A DNA stretch of 64,000 nt from an uncultured Flavobacteriales bacterium (GCA_937973685.1 CALJKJ010000015.1:62001-126000), one strand, 5' to 3'; counted from the first letter of the stretch, positions 1 to 9,510 are shown. Numbers and translations are program-made. The notes: generated by a model from the sequence alone, not told the origin.

Positions 1-1
1 G

Positions 2-706
2 AACGCAACCTTAGACATGCTTGGAACAGCTGAAAAAGTTGAAATCGACAAAGACAATACAACAATTATCAACGGTGCTGGAGCAAAAGAAAATATTCAA
101 GCTCGTATCGGACAAATCAAGGCTCAGATGGAAGCTACTTCTTCTGACTATGACCGTGAGAAATTACAAGAACGTTTGGCTAAATTAGCTGGTGGGGTTG
201 CAGTTTTGTATATCGGTGCTCCGACAGAAGTTGAAATGAAAGAGAAAAAAGACCGCGTTGATGATGCGTTAGCAGCTACACGTGCAGCAGTTGAAGAAGG
301 AATTGTTCCTGGTGGAGGTGTTGCATTTATTCGTGCAATTGACAAGTTAGCTTCGTTAAAAGGAGTAAATGAGGACGAAACAACAGGAATCGCAATTGTG
401 ATGCGTGCTATCGAAGAACCATTACGTCAAATCATCGCTAATGCAGGTGGAGAAGGCGCAGTCATTGTTCAGAAAGTACGTGAAGGAAAAGATGATTTCG
501 GATACAATGCACGTACAGAGCAATTCCAAAATTTATACGAAGCAGGTGTTATTGATCCAACAAAAGTAACACGTATTGCTATCGAAAATGCAGCGTCAAT
601 TGCAGCCATGTTATTGACAACAGAATGTGTCATTGCTGACGAACCTGAGGAAAACATGCCTGCAATGGGTGGTGGAATGCCAGGTGGAATGCCAGGAATG
701 ATGTAA
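2..706 (+). CDS. groL: 60 kDa chaperonin GroEL, C-terminal part (5' end outside window)
   Basis: Carries out ATP-driven folding of cytosolic proteins in the GroEL-GroES cage. The reading frame is open from the first complete codon at base 2, so the gene is cut by the window edge and about 234 C-terminal residues are seen of a usual ~545. Visible family marks are the DYDREKLQERLAKLAGGVAV block, the conserved MKEKKDRVDDAL/TRAAVEEG stretch of the equatorial domain, and the Gly/Met-rich tail ending GGMPGGMPGMM. The ATG at 17 is internal, not a start. A strong terminator follows at 803-833. Recognition is certain; groES is presumably upstream, outside the window. Confidence 0.98.
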   Translation, partial: NATLDMLGTAEKVEIDKDNTTIINGAGAKENIQARIGQIKAQMEATSSDYDREKLQERLAKLAGGVAVLYIGAPTEVEMKEKKDRVDDALAATRAAVEEGIVPGGGVAFIRAIDKLASLKGVNEDETTGIAIVMRAIEEPLRQIIANAGGEGAVIVQKVREGKDDFGYNARTEQFQNLYEAGVIDPTKVTRIAIENAASIAAMLLTTECVIADEPEENMPAMGGGMPGGMPGMM

Positions 707-721
707 CAGTGGATTTATAGT

Positions 722-743
722 TCTCTTGTTTTAGGACAAGAGA
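722..743 (+). other. Hairpin downstream of groEL
   Basis: An 8-bp perfect stem (722-729 with 736-743) around a 6-base loop lies just after the groEL stop. It lacks a T-run, so it is more likely an mRNA 3'-end stabiliser or part of a tandem terminator than a terminator by itself. Confidence 0.45.
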
Positions 744-802
744 GCTTTCTCGGTCCTACTTCCCGATTTACTCGGATAGTCAGGAACGGCACTATATAAA
801 TG

Positions 803-833
803 AGGCTCTTTATTTCGATAAAGGGCCTTTTTT
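803..833 (+). terminator. Rho-independent terminator of groEL
   Basis: An 11-bp stem (803-813 with 818-828, one G-U pair) is closed by a TTCG tetraloop and followed by six T. It ends the groEL transcript before the ferredoxin gene. Confidence 0.85.
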
Positions 834-856
834 ATGAGAAAATAAAAACAAAATTG

Positions 857-864
857 TAACTTCG
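857..864 (+). promoter_or_regulatory. Possible -7 box (TAACTTCG) of the ferredoxin gene
   Basis: One mismatch to the Bacteroidota TAnnTTTG box, 13 bases before the ATG at 878 and just after the groEL terminator, where a new promoter is needed. No clear -33 TTG is seen. Weak on its own. Confidence 0.35.
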
Positions 865-877
865 TAAAAAAAATAAA

Positions 878-1201
878 ATGGCAGACATTACAGTAACTAT
901 CATTGATCGTGAAGGAATTTCGCATGAGTTAATTGCACCTACAGATATGAATCTGAATATCATGGAGCTTTGTAAATCGTATGAATTACCTGTGAAAGGT
1001 GAATGTGGTGGAATGGCAATGTGTGCTACATGTCAATGTTATTTGGAATCAGCAACAGATTTACACGAACAGAGTGATGCCGAATTAGACATGTTGGATC
1101 AAGCGTTTTTTGTGAAACCAAATTCACGATTGGGCTGTCAAATTCCGATTACAGAAGAAATTGACGGTATCGTTTTGCGTTTAGCTCCAGAGGTGGATTA
1201 A
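878..1201 (+). CDS. 2Fe-2S ferredoxin, adrenodoxin/ISC type
   Basis: Small soluble electron carrier of 107 residues. The cluster ligands are visible as Cys43, Cys49, Cys52 (C-x5-C-x2-C within ECGGMAMCATCQC) and Cys87 (RLGCQI), which is the spacing of vertebrate-type/ISC ferredoxins rather than plant-type. Such proteins supply electrons for Fe-S cluster assembly or to monooxygenases; the partner cannot be read from the context. No isc or suf genes lie next to it. The stop overlaps the convergent gene's stop by 4 bases. The start is set by an A-rich leader, as is usual in this phylum. Confidence 0.93.
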   Translation: MADITVTIIDREGISHELIAPTDMNLNIMELCKSYELPVKGECGGMAMCATCQCYLESATDLHEQSDAELDMLDQAFFVKPNSRLGCQIPITEEIDGIVLRLAPEVD

Positions 1202-2016
1202 AAACAGTAAATCAATCCAATACCTGCATTAAAAAACCCCCATTGTCTTCGCTGATTGATGCGCGACCAGATTTCTCGACCCGACATCCAAGCTGCTGTC
1301 TCTTCCATTTTTTGAAAGTTGTTTTTGTTAAATAAGTAATGTAATTGATAGCGAAAACCAAGAGAGAAAAGTAAACTTTTTGTGAGCGGATAATTCATTT
1401 TTAATCCATACATCATAACCAATCCTTTTAATTCTTCTGCGCGTACATCAATAAAATTTGCTTGCACATCTGCAGTTGAATAATTGGAAGTAGTGGTATC
1501 GAAATCAATTGCAGGATGCGTATTGGTAATTCTTGTAATACTGTAACCTAGTCCGAATTCAGTTGAAAACCCCACTGGCAATCTACTTTGATCTGAGGAT
1601 ATTACCATCTTAGGCATAATGACCAATTCATTTAAAGGAATATACGCTACTTTTGCTGTGATATTTTCTGTCACTAATTGATTCGATCCTGTCAACACGT
1701 ATTGACGATTGATTTCATTATTTTTTAGTGGATTAAATTGGAAATTTCTTGTTAAAAATTCTAACCCATAACCTTTGTTTTCATTTTTTAATGCAGTTAA
1801 TGAAATACTAAATGAATAATCAGGGATATTATAAGATGATTGTAAATTATTACTTTTAAGCACGTATCCTTTACTTTCCCCAAAAACATTTTGGAAAACA
1901 GGAAGTTGACCAATGAATTTATATTCAAATACCATTTTCTTGCCATAGAAACCTGATTCTTGAGCACAGACTACAACAGTGATGAGTATGAAAAAACCGA
2001 GTATAATATTTTTCAT
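1198..2016 (-). CDS. Exported protein, probable outer-membrane beta-barrel, unknown function
   Basis: 272 residues with an N-terminal signal peptide (MKNIILGFFILITVVVCAQ, cleavage near residue 18-19). The mature part alternates hydrophobic and polar residues, as in beta-strands, and ends in an aromatic residue (GIGLIYCF), typical of barrels inserted by BamA. No enzymatic motif is recognised. It is the third gene of a unit nadE - M48 protease - this gene; its ATG overlaps the protease stop by 4 bases (ATGA), suggesting translational coupling and perhaps a shared envelope role with the protease. The function is unknown. Confidence 0.75.
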   Translation of the reverse strand: MKNIILGFFILITVVVCAQESGFYGKKMVFEYKFIGQLPVFQNVFGESKGYVLKSNNLQSSYNIPDYSFSISLTALKNENKGYGLEFLTRNFQFNPLKNNEINRQYVLTGSNQLVTENITAKVAYIPLNELVIMPKMVISSDQSRLPVGFSTEFGLGYSITRITNTHPAIDFDTTTSNYSTADVQANFIDVRAEELKGLVMMYGLKMNYPLTKSLLFSLGFRYQLHYLFNKNNFQKMEETAAWMSGREIWSRINQRRQWGFFNAGIGLIYCF

Positions 2017-4265
2017 TTCTTTTGTTTTAATTGGTGGAAAATAGCATTTAATCGGGCATTCATGAATTTTCTTGTCGGTGGTTCAAAAGCGAAATACGAT
2101 TCATTGACAACTAATTCTCCCTTTTTCAAATCAAGTACTTTAACCACATAATTTGAAGAAGAATTATTGAAAATCATTTTAGGCAAATAAAACACACCGA
2201 TTGGAAAAAGGATGGAAAAAGCAACTAACTTTGGTACACTTATTTGATGTCTATTCATGCTTTTTAATTCCATGAACAACAATTCGTTTGTTCCATATTT
2301 TTTTCTCAAACTATCCAAAATCTCTGTATCAATTATAAAATTACCCGTTTCATTTTCGCTACGTTTAGCAATTGCACGATTGAAACTTGCTATTGCATTA
2401 AAATCAGCGGTCGTTAACGCAAAATGATCAGCGCGATTCAAATTGATTTGTTTGATATTTAGATCATCCGTTACCGATTTTGTAACGTCATAAAAAGTAG
2501 CTGTCAATTGATCGGATTTTTCAAAATTCTTTCTATTGTAGCGTTCCAATTTATTGATTTCAGGTTGTAACAACAAAACAGAATCCATACCAATGTGCAA
2601 TTTCTGCTCGTATTCACTGACATAAAAATCGGTTTGTTCCTCATCAGTCATATCAAAAAACTCATCTGTTTCTGATTCTAACTCATCTACTCCTTCTGAA
2701 AAAGATGCGTATAATTTTAAAAACGATGAATCGACCATTAAATCTGATAAGGCATACAAATAAAACTTGGTGGAATCTATACCATTCTCATTATCAAAAC
2801 CTGTTTTGCTGTTTTTTATTGCTTCGTATTTATTGTATTTTATTTGTTGTTGACCTACAGCTTTATTTATTGAATCTGCCTTGAGTTTTTCTTTTTGGAA
2901 TTGAATAATTGCGTTGTTAAACGTTAGTTTTGAATAATTCTCTATATTAAAACTGGTATTAGCTGCAGATAATTCCACTGCTTTATTCCATAATTTACTT
3001 GCGATTCTATCCGTTGTATCTGATAAATAATTATCGCGAATAATCCGCAAACTCATGGTCATTTTTGAATCATGTGACAAACGACTATATCCTTGAGCAA
3101 AAACAGAAATTTGACCTTCGTATCCTAAATCATATTCACTGAACTCCTCCGATTCATCCGCATAATAATCATATTCTGAAAAATCTTCTTCCAATTCAAA
3201 ATCGGTTAAATGAGAAAGCCAAATTTGTGATTTGCAATTTCTTAAAAAATGAGAAGTTGGAAATTGTTTCTCCAAAATATAAATGCCATACAATGCTTCA
3301 ATAGCATTATCGTTGTAAACATCATTCAAAACAAATTCAAAACGACAGATATTTCGTACCTCTTCAAATGTTTGTTGATCAAAAGCAGACTTGTTTTCCC
3401 AAGCTGTTAACGAATCGATTTTTTGTTGAATTTCCTCTTTCCTTGTTGCAATATTTGGATGTGAAGCAAAACGATCATTGTAATTTTCCGCAGCAGAAAT
3501 CTCTACTTTTGGTTTGTTAAATACCATTTCTGGAACATACATCCATTGATTGGTGAAATAATTTTTATCGAAGGCGATTTCTTCAAAAGGCAAATATGAA
3601 TACAACAAAACATCGAATGTTTTTTCTATTTCAGCAGATGTATATCCTGCATCGTGCATGTATTTCACACCAATTTCATCTGCTTCAAGTTCATTTTGAC
3701 GCGAATATTTTGAGAAAAATCGTGTTTTTTCTTTGTAGGAAAGTCCACTATTTGACGTTGAATAATCGAACATATCTATGACATGACCTTCACTGTAGTG
3801 TGCAATTTCGTGCCCCAGAACAAATGCTAATTGAGCCTCAGAAGTCATCTGAGCGATTAATCCAGTTGTAACGAATACCATTCCTTGATTGGTAGAAAAG
3901 GCATTTGCATTGTTTTCATTGATGGTATAAAAACGTAGTTTTTTAAAAAGAACACTGTCATTTTTCAGCAAGCGTTGAGCAATTGAAGTAATGTATTGAC
4001 TAACAGGATCACCATAAGTTACGGATCCAGCATGCAATAATTCATCAATGGCATAATTTGAAAAAGTCAAAAACTCTTTGCGTTTTGCTGGTGTTAATTT
4101 TGCTAATCGTTGATCTTTTGTGTGTTTTATTTTGTGCTGAGTTGGCGTTGAAAAGTCTGCAGGAATAGTACCATGACTTTGCAACAATGAGTAGTGATCA
4201 AAATCAGTCTGACCCCAAATAGCAGTTGAAAAAAGTGCACTAATTAATAAAACGTAGTAGTTCAT
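2013..4265 (-). CDS. M48-family zinc metalloprotease, exported
   Basis: 750 residues. A signal peptide (residues 1-19, ending TAIWGQ) sends it to the periplasm. The peptidase domain carries the zinc motif HEIAH at 152-156 and the third ligand region NELEADEIGVKYM at about 191-203, the pattern of M48 (Oma1/BepA-like) peptidases. BepA-type enzymes degrade or repair misassembled outer-membrane proteins; here the C-terminal ~450 residues are not a recognisable TPR array and are rich in Asp/Glu. A hydrophobic segment near residue 680 (FSILFPIGVFYLPKMIF) may touch the membrane. Overlaps nadE and the barrel gene by 4 bases each. Confidence 0.88.
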   Translation of the reverse strand: MNYYVLLISALFSTAIWGQTDFDHYSLLQSHGTIPADFSTPTQHKIKHTKDQRLAKLTPAKRKEFLTFSNYAIDELLHAGSVTYGDPVSQYITSIAQRLLKNDSVLFKKLRFYTINENNANAFSTNQGMVFVTTGLIAQMTSEAQLAFVLGHEIAHYSEGHVIDMFDYSTSNSGLSYKEKTRFFSKYSRQNELEADEIGVKYMHDAGYTSAEIEKTFDVLLYSYLPFEEIAFDKNYFTNQWMYVPEMVFNKPKVEISAAENYNDRFASHPNIATRKEEIQQKIDSLTAWENKSAFDQQTFEEVRNICRFEFVLNDVYNDNAIEALYGIYILEKQFPTSHFLRNCKSQIWLSHLTDFELEEDFSEYDYYADESEEFSEYDLGYEGQISVFAQGYSRLSHDSKMTMSLRIIRDNYLSDTTDRIASKLWNKAVELSAANTSFNIENYSKLTFNNAIIQFQKEKLKADSINKAVGQQQIKYNKYEAIKNSKTGFDNENGIDSTKFYLYALSDLMVDSSFLKLYASFSEGVDELESETDEFFDMTDEEQTDFYVSEYEQKLHIGMDSVLLLQPEINKLERYNRKNFEKSDQLTATFYDVTKSVTDDLNIKQINLNRADHFALTTADFNAIASFNRAIAKRSENETGNFIIDTEILDSLRKKYGTNELLFMELKSMNRHQISVPKLVAFSILFPIGVFYLPKMIFNNSSSNYVVKVLDLKKGELVVNESYFAFEPPTRKFMNARLNAIFHQLKQKK

Positions 4266-5041
4266 ATTTTGTATTTATCGGGAATCAGACAAACGGGAAT
4301 CGGATTCATTTTATGTGCATTTGCATTGTGAAAACGGGAATAAATCGCGAGTACTTCTTGTTGGCGGTTCGAAAGTTGTGTAGCATCTCCATTAAATTCC
4401 ATCGCCCACTCTAATTCAGGATATGTCGCGCCAATTTGATCTTCATCAGAACGACCGTCTTCCCATAAACCATCAGTTGGTGGAGCTGTTTGTATGGAAT
4501 CAACAATGGCTAATTGCTTTGCCAGTTGAAACACCTCAGTTTTGTGTAAATCAGCAATTGGACTGACATCTACTCCTCCATCTCCGTATTTTGTGAAAAA
4601 TCCTACGCCAAAATCTTCCACTTTATTGCCTGTTCCAGCGACTAATAATTTATTCGCTTGCCCAACAGCATACAAAGTAGTCATGCGTAAGCGTGAACGT
4701 GTATTTGCCATTGCTAAAAAATCATTTTGAGCAACTTCTGGCAACGTTTTTTCAAGTAAATTAAACGAAGTTGTTAAATCAATGACAACTGATGTAACAT
4801 TCTGAAAACGGGCTTTCAGCCAATCAATATGTTCATTTGCGCGATCAAATTCTGCTTTTGTTTGGCGAATTGGAAGCGTTACTGCAATTACCTTTAAACC
4901 AGTTAACGCACACAATGTTGATGTTACTGCGGAATCTACACCACCAGAAATACCAATGATATATCCATTAACTTGTGCTTTCTCAGCATATTCTTTGAGC
5001 CAGTTTGTAATAAATTGACTTGTTTTTTCACTTTCAATCAT
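4262..5041 (-). CDS. nadE: NAD synthetase, ammonia-dependent
   Basis: Makes NAD+ from nicotinic acid adenine dinucleotide, ATP and ammonia, the last step of NAD synthesis. The ATP-pyrophosphatase P-loop SGGVDS is at residues 32-37. At 259 residues the protein has only the synthetase domain and no N-terminal glutaminase domain, so it must use free ammonia. It heads the unit with the M48 protease and barrel gene (4-base overlap). A near-consensus -7 box (TACTTTAG, minus strand, 5060-5067) lies 18 bases before the ATG. Confidence 0.96.
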   Translation of the reverse strand: MIESEKTSQFITNWLKEYAEKAQVNGYIIGISGGVDSAVTSTLCALTGLKVIAVTLPIRQTKAEFDRANEHIDWLKARFQNVTSVVIDLTTSFNLLEKTLPEVAQNDFLAMANTRSRLRMTTLYAVGQANKLLVAGTGNKVEDFGVGFFTKYGDGGVDVSPIADLHKTEVFQLAKQLAIVDSIQTAPPTDGLWEDGRSDEDQIGATYPELEWAMEFNGDATQLSNRQQEVLAIYSRFHNANAHKMNPIPVCLIPDKYKI

Positions 5042-5098
5042 GCTCTTGTTTGCAAACGTCTAAAGTACGGTTTTTACTTTATTTGATAAACGAGTTAT

Positions 5099-5887
5099 TT
5101 AAAATAAAATACCCACTTTCAAAAGAATTTGTTTTTGTCGTGCAGCTAAATTCATGTAATCATATCCATTAGGAGTCATCTTAAACAAACTCATGTTTTT
5201 TTCTTCGTCACCTGTTAGTGATTTGCCATAATGTATTGGAGTGATGCCATAATAAAAACCAAGTTCTGCAAAAAGCCATGTATCCCCTGTAAAATTCCAT
5301 TCAGTACCTAAAGCCAAACCAATTGATGAGCGAACAAACAAGATATCACGAGCAGATTTCATGTCTGAATTTACTTGTGCAGTTTCGGAGAATCCAGGAC
5401 CAATCAAAAACCCTTTATCGAATACACTACTACTCAATAAAAAGGACGATCGTGCTCCAAATTTACCATAGAACCGGTAATCGCCAACAGGTTTTGTGCG
5501 AAAAAGCAACATTGTAGGGATAGTGCCGTAAATCATTTTGTATTTTCTTTCAGTCAATCGATACAAACTTGAAATCTCGTTAATTTGACCTTTTTGAATG
5601 ATATCAACATCGTTGTAATTGTAATACAATGCATTTCCAGCTGTTACTGCATACTTGATTGATTCAAAATCAAATTCCAGTCCTGTTGCTAAGGAAATTT
5701 TATTATTCAAGGGAAAATTCAAGGTCAAACCTACCGAGTTTACAACTCCTAGACCATTACTTTCTATTATTTTAGTGGTTGGTTTAGTTGTATTAACACC
5801 AAAATTATACGACAATCCTGCTTCAACTTGAGAATAAGATTTACCAAGTAAAGTAGTGAAGAGAAGTATTAGCCCAGCTTTTTTCAT
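5099..5887 (-). CDS. Outer-membrane beta-barrel protein (porin-like family)
   Basis: 262 residues from the chosen ATG, which starts MKKAGLILLFTTLLGKSYSQ, a clean signal peptide. An upstream in-frame start at 5911 would place residues inside the promoter box at 5909-5916, so the shorter start is preferred. Repeated amphipathic strands with Gly/aromatic residues and a terminal Phe (KVGILF) indicate a small outer-membrane barrel of the type common in Bacteroidota. The substrate is unknown. It lies between nadE (same strand, 57-bp gap) and the divergent gldB. Confidence 0.8.
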   Translation of the reverse strand: MKKAGLILLFTTLLGKSYSQVEAGLSYNFGVNTTKPTTKIIESNGLGVVNSVGLTLNFPLNNKISLATGLEFDFESIKYAVTAGNALYYNYNDVDIIQKGQINEISSLYRLTERKYKMIYGTIPTMLLFRTKPVGDYRFYGKFGARSSFLLSSSVFDKGFLIGPGFSETAQVNSDMKSARDILFVRSSIGLALGTEWNFTGDTWLFAELGFYYGITPIHYGKSLTGDEEKNMSLFKMTPNGYDYMNLAARQKQILLKVGILF

Positions 5888-5908
5888 GCAGCAATAATTA
5901 TTTTGTAT

Positions 5909-5916
5909 CAAATATA
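5909..5916 (-). promoter_or_regulatory. -7 promoter box (TATATTTG) of the barrel protein gene
   Basis: Perfect match to TAnnTTTG on the minus strand, 21 bases before the preferred ATG at 5887. It supports the choice of the internal start. Confidence 0.6.
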
Positions 5917-5969
5917 ATTCGTTTAGTTGAATTGAGAATGATTAATTTTACAAACAGAAAAAGAAACAG

Positions 5970-6983
5970 ATGAAAAAGTCAACAATTATTGGATTAATTA
6001 CCGTTCTCACAACAGCAATAGGCTGTTCACGCGATCCATTGGCAGTTTCAATCGATCAAAATCCATTAACGATCAATTATTATGCAGTTGATTCGTTATT
6101 GCAACAAGTAACTCCCAATAACGCGGCGGCCACTTTGAATGAATTAAATCAGAAAATTCCAGATATCACTGCGTATCAATTTGCATATTGCTGGCAGGTT
6201 GGACTCCCAGAAGATCCAGCAATAATTCAGCATATTCAACAATTTCAAGCATTGCCACATATCCAACGGATAGAAAAAGCGCTTGCCAAAAAATTTACTG
6301 ATTTACCAAAAAGACATCAATTAATTACTGATGGTTTCAAGCGTTTATCTGTTCATTTTCCTTCTAAAAAAGCACCTAAATCAATCAGTTATTTGTATTC
6401 CAACTTTGCTGCAAGTGCTTTTTGTACCGAGACTGACATTGCAATTGGATTGGAGCGCTATTTAGGTTACACCTCACCTGTTATTCAATCATTGCCACCC
6501 AATCAATTTTACGAATGGATGAAAAAAGCAATGGATGATAAATTCTTGGAACGTGATGCTGTTTGCTCGTGGGTGATGACGCATTATTTTAATGAATTGA
6601 ACGACGTTACAAATATTGAAGCAATTATTCAATGGGGTAAAATTTTATATTGCACCGAAGCAGCCTTTCCTGATTACCCAAAAGAAATAATTTTGCGTTA
6701 TTCAACGAAAGACTATGCATGGGCAATCGAAAATGAACGTCCATTTTGGGACTATTTAGTGAAACAGAAATTACTTTTGACTTCCAGTGAAAAAGACCAA
6801 GCAAATTTATTGCGTGAAGCTCCATTTACTGCTGGACTTCCTGAAAAAGGACCGGATCGTTTGGGACAGTTTTTAGGATGGCGCATTGTACACAGTTACA
6901 TGGAACAAAATGACATTACGCTTGATCAATTGATCAAAACACCTTACACAAAATTATTAACAGCATACGAAATTAATGACTAA
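5970..6983 (+). CDS. gldB: Gliding motility lipoprotein GldB
   Basis: 337 residues with a lipoprotein signal peptide: the lipobox AIGC puts the modified Cys at residue 19. It is identified by size, lipobox and the gldC gene 5 bases downstream, which is the standard gldB-gldC pair of gliding Bacteroidota. GldB is anchored in a membrane facing the periplasm and is needed for gliding in Flavobacterium; its biochemical activity is not established. A near-consensus -7 box (TAATTTTA) sits in the leader. The presence of gldBC does not prove gliding, because the genes also occur in non-gliding relatives. Confidence 0.88.
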   Translation: MKKSTIIGLITVLTTAIGCSRDPLAVSIDQNPLTINYYAVDSLLQQVTPNNAAATLNELNQKIPDITAYQFAYCWQVGLPEDPAIIQHIQQFQALPHIQRIEKALAKKFTDLPKRHQLITDGFKRLSVHFPSKKAPKSISYLYSNFAASAFCTETDIAIGLERYLGYTSPVIQSLPPNQFYEWMKKAMDDKFLERDAVCSWVMTHYFNELNDVTNIEAIIQWGKILYCTEAAFPDYPKEIILRYSTKDYAWAIENERPFWDYLVKQKLLLTSSEKDQANLLREAPFTAGLPEKGPDRLGQFLGWRIVHSYMEQNDITLDQLIKTPYTKLLTAYEIND

Positions 6984-6988
6984 ATATT

Positions 6989-7333
6989 ATGGAAGAAGTA
7001 GTTACAAAACAATCGAAAATTGAAATCAACGTTGGGTTAAATTCGAATAATTTACCACTTGAAATGCATTGGTCTGCAACTGACGGAGGTGTTGACAATC
7101 AGGCTGCACGTGCTGTTTTTCTTTCATTGTGGAATCCAGAAGAAAACAATACCATGAAAATTGATTTGTGGACAAAGGATATGTCTGTTGAAGAGATGAA
7201 ACAATTTTTTCACCAAACATTGGTTACAATGGCAGACACGTTTGAACGAGCAACAGGAGAAAACCTCATCAGTGAAGACTTACGCGATTATTGCTTACAC
7301 TTTGCAGAAAAAATGGACATCATGCCGAAATAA
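6989..7333 (+). CDS. gldC: Gliding motility protein GldC
   Basis: 114 residues without a signal peptide, so probably cytoplasmic. It contains the highly conserved GldC blocks DGGVDNQAARA, KIDLWTKDMSVEEMKQFFHQTL and MADTFERATGE. GldC is needed for full gliding in Flavobacterium and is co-transcribed with gldB, as the 5-base gap here suggests. Its molecular role is unknown. The transcript ends at the hairpin at 7332-7369, shared with the convergent peptidase. Confidence 0.95.
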   Translation: MEEVVTKQSKIEINVGLNSNNLPLEMHWSATDGGVDNQAARAVFLSLWNPEENNTMKIDLWTKDMSVEEMKQFFHQTLVTMADTFERATGENLISEDLRDYCLHFAEKMDIMPK

Positions 7334-7369
7334 AAAAATGCCCGACTTATTCAGCCGGGCATTTTTTTT
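7332..7369. terminator. Bidirectional terminator between gldC and the S46 peptidase
   Basis: Inverted repeat built on ATGCCCG/CGGGCAT, flanked by seven A on the left and nine T on the right. Read on the minus strand the stem is unbroken (a G-U pair); on the plus strand the same position is an A-C mismatch, so it is slightly better for the peptidase gene. Confidence 0.88.
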
Positions 7370-7389
7370 AGCAAAATTTTCTACTAAGA

Positions 7390-9510
7390 TTACTTTACCA
7401 ACGTCATTTCATCTACCAGGTGTTTCGCACCACAATAAATATCCATCACCCACAGTACATAGCGAATATCCACTACCACATTGCGGCAACGATTCGGATC
7501 AAAATAAAAATCGCTCATGGTACTTTCCCACGTACGATCAAAATTTAAGCCCATCAAGTTCCCATTAGCATCCAAAACTGGAGAACCAGAGTTACCACCT
7601 GTTGTGTGGTTTGAACCTGTGAAACACACCCATAACTCACCATTTTGAGCATAAGGCCCGTAATTTTTTTCTTTGTATAAATCTATCATTCGCGGTTGCA
7701 ATTCAAAATCAGGATTACCTGTATTGAACTTATCAATCATTCCTTTTAAGGTTGTATGTTCTGTGTAAGCCATTCCATCTGTTGGAGCAGACCCTTCAAG
7801 TTGTCCGTAAGTAATGCGAAGCGTTGAATTAGCATCCGACCATTGATTCATATCTGGAAACATTTCGTGTTTTCCTTTTACAAATTCTTTTAAATGAGCA
7901 GTCATTGCTGCATTGTACTCCGCTGAAACTTGTTGCACTTGATCGCGCCATATTTTCCACGTTGTTTTGAAATGCGCATAACCAATATCTTTCGTTAATT
8001 TTTTCAATGATTTCTCATTAAAATGGGTTAAAAAATCTTGGAACTTTTCTTTCGAACTGAAAATCGACTTTTCGTACACTTGCTTGGTCAATTGTTCATT
8101 TGCTAGGGTTGGAATGACATAACTTGATCCCAAGTAATTTTTGAATTCGTTTGTAAGCACATCAAAAATAGCGCGGTCTGTTTCAAAATCGTAATCCTTA
8201 TAAAAAGCATCACTTCCTTTTTTTAAAGCGTCGATTTTTTTCTGTAGCTCACCTGATTCAGTATATTTCGCATAGTTTGTTTCGATATCAATTAAGTTTC
8301 TACACAATTTGAAATATTCTGGCCCAAAAATGAGGTATTCTGCAAACAAGGCATCTAAGAAAACATAATTTCCTTTGTCAGTTACTAATTGATTCATTTT
8401 CGGAACCAATGCCGCGTAATTTTTCCATTCGTCTTTTGAATTAGCACGCGCCATGTATTCTTGTTCGAACTGTACTTTTAATCCAACAGCATCTAATTGT
8501 TTTAAACCGTCAATCTGTCCAATGTTTTTTTTCCAGGCATTTGCCAAACGTGCTTGCTTTGCCATGTACTGAATTCTGATTTTATCGGACGATTTCATTG
8601 CTGCATCAATTACCCCAATAGATTTTGTGCGCATTAAAATTTCCATTGGACGTTGTTTTTCAATGATGAAACGCAAATTACCTGAGGACAAATGTTGTTC
8701 TGTTACCCCTGGGAAACCATACACCAGCGTGAAATCGCCTTTTTTGCGGTCGTTAAAAGCAATGTTTAAATGTTTGATTGGTTGGTAAGGGACATTCGAT
8801 TCGTTGAAAGCTGCTGGTTTGTTATCTGCACCAACATAAATGCGAAAGACAGTAAAATCACCAGTGTGTCGTGGCCAAACCCAATTATCGGTATCTCCAC
8901 CAAATTTCCCAATTGAACTAGGAGGTGCTCCAACTAAACGAACATCGAGGAAGACTTCTTTGAGCATTAAATAATAGCTATTTCCGTAATCAAATGCTTT
9001 TACTTCGGCTTTGAAATGTGTTCCACGCGTTGCATCATCAACTAATTGTTGCATGTTGCGTTGCATGATTTTAGCTATTTCAGTGCCATTTTCAACACCT
9101 TCCAAACCAAAATTCATTGCTTTAGTTACATCATCTATTCGTACAATTCGAGTTGCTGTCAACCCAGGATTACTTAATTCATCCTTTAGTGTTTGTGCCC
9201 AAAATCCATTTTTCAAGTAATCATGAGCCTCAGACGAATGCGCTTGCACTTGTCCTAACCCACAATGATGATTTGTCAAGACGAGTCCTTTGTTAGAAAC
9301 CAATTCAGCTGTACAACCACCGCCAAAATGTAGAATAGCATCTTTGAACGACGCATTATTCACCGAATACAAATCTGCAGCCGACAATTTCATGCCTTTT
9401 GCTTTCATATCTGATTCAAATGCAGCTAATAACGATGGAATTAACATGCCTTCTTCTGCACGAAGAACAGTAAAACACATTAGAAATAGTAAACTGATAA
9501 TTTTTTTCAT
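7390..9510 (-). CDS. S46-family dipeptidyl-peptidase, DPP11-like
   Basis: 706 residues. Periplasmic serine peptidase that removes N-terminal dipeptides from peptides used as nutrients. A signal peptide starts at the chosen ATG (MKKIISLLFLMCFTVLRA); the longer reading frame to 9582 is rejected because a perfect -7 box lies at 9528-9535. Catalytic marks are NHHCG at 80-84 and GNSGSP with Ser641. Eighteen residues after the serine is Arg659 (FDRTWE). In the characterised enzymes this position is Arg in DPP11 (Asp/Glu at P1) and Gly in DPP7, so acidic specificity is inferred. A terminator follows at 7332-7369. Confidence 0.93.
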   Translation of the reverse strand: MKKIISLLFLMCFTVLRAEEGMLIPSLLAAFESDMKAKGMKLSAADLYSVNNASFKDAILHFGGGCTAELVSNKGLVLTNHHCGLGQVQAHSSEAHDYLKNGFWAQTLKDELSNPGLTATRIVRIDDVTKAMNFGLEGVENGTEIAKIMQRNMQQLVDDATRGTHFKAEVKAFDYGNSYYLMLKEVFLDVRLVGAPPSSIGKFGGDTDNWVWPRHTGDFTVFRIYVGADNKPAAFNESNVPYQPIKHLNIAFNDRKKGDFTLVYGFPGVTEQHLSSGNLRFIIEKQRPMEILMRTKSIGVIDAAMKSSDKIRIQYMAKQARLANAWKKNIGQIDGLKQLDAVGLKVQFEQEYMARANSKDEWKNYAALVPKMNQLVTDKGNYVFLDALFAEYLIFGPEYFKLCRNLIDIETNYAKYTESGELQKKIDALKKGSDAFYKDYDFETDRAIFDVLTNEFKNYLGSSYVIPTLANEQLTKQVYEKSIFSSKEKFQDFLTHFNEKSLKKLTKDIGYAHFKTTWKIWRDQVQQVSAEYNAAMTAHLKEFVKGKHEMFPDMNQWSDANSTLRITYGQLEGSAPTDGMAYTEHTTLKGMIDKFNTGNPDFELQPRMIDLYKEKNYGPYAQNGELWVCFTGSNHTTGGNSGSPVLDANGNLMGLNFDRTWESTMSDFYFDPNRCRNVVVDIRYVLWVMDIYCGAKHLVDEMTLVK

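Noticed and set aside
731..925. Minus-strand frame across the groEL-ferredoxin gap
   Set aside because: It overlaps the groEL terminator and the ferredoxin start and shows no family pattern.
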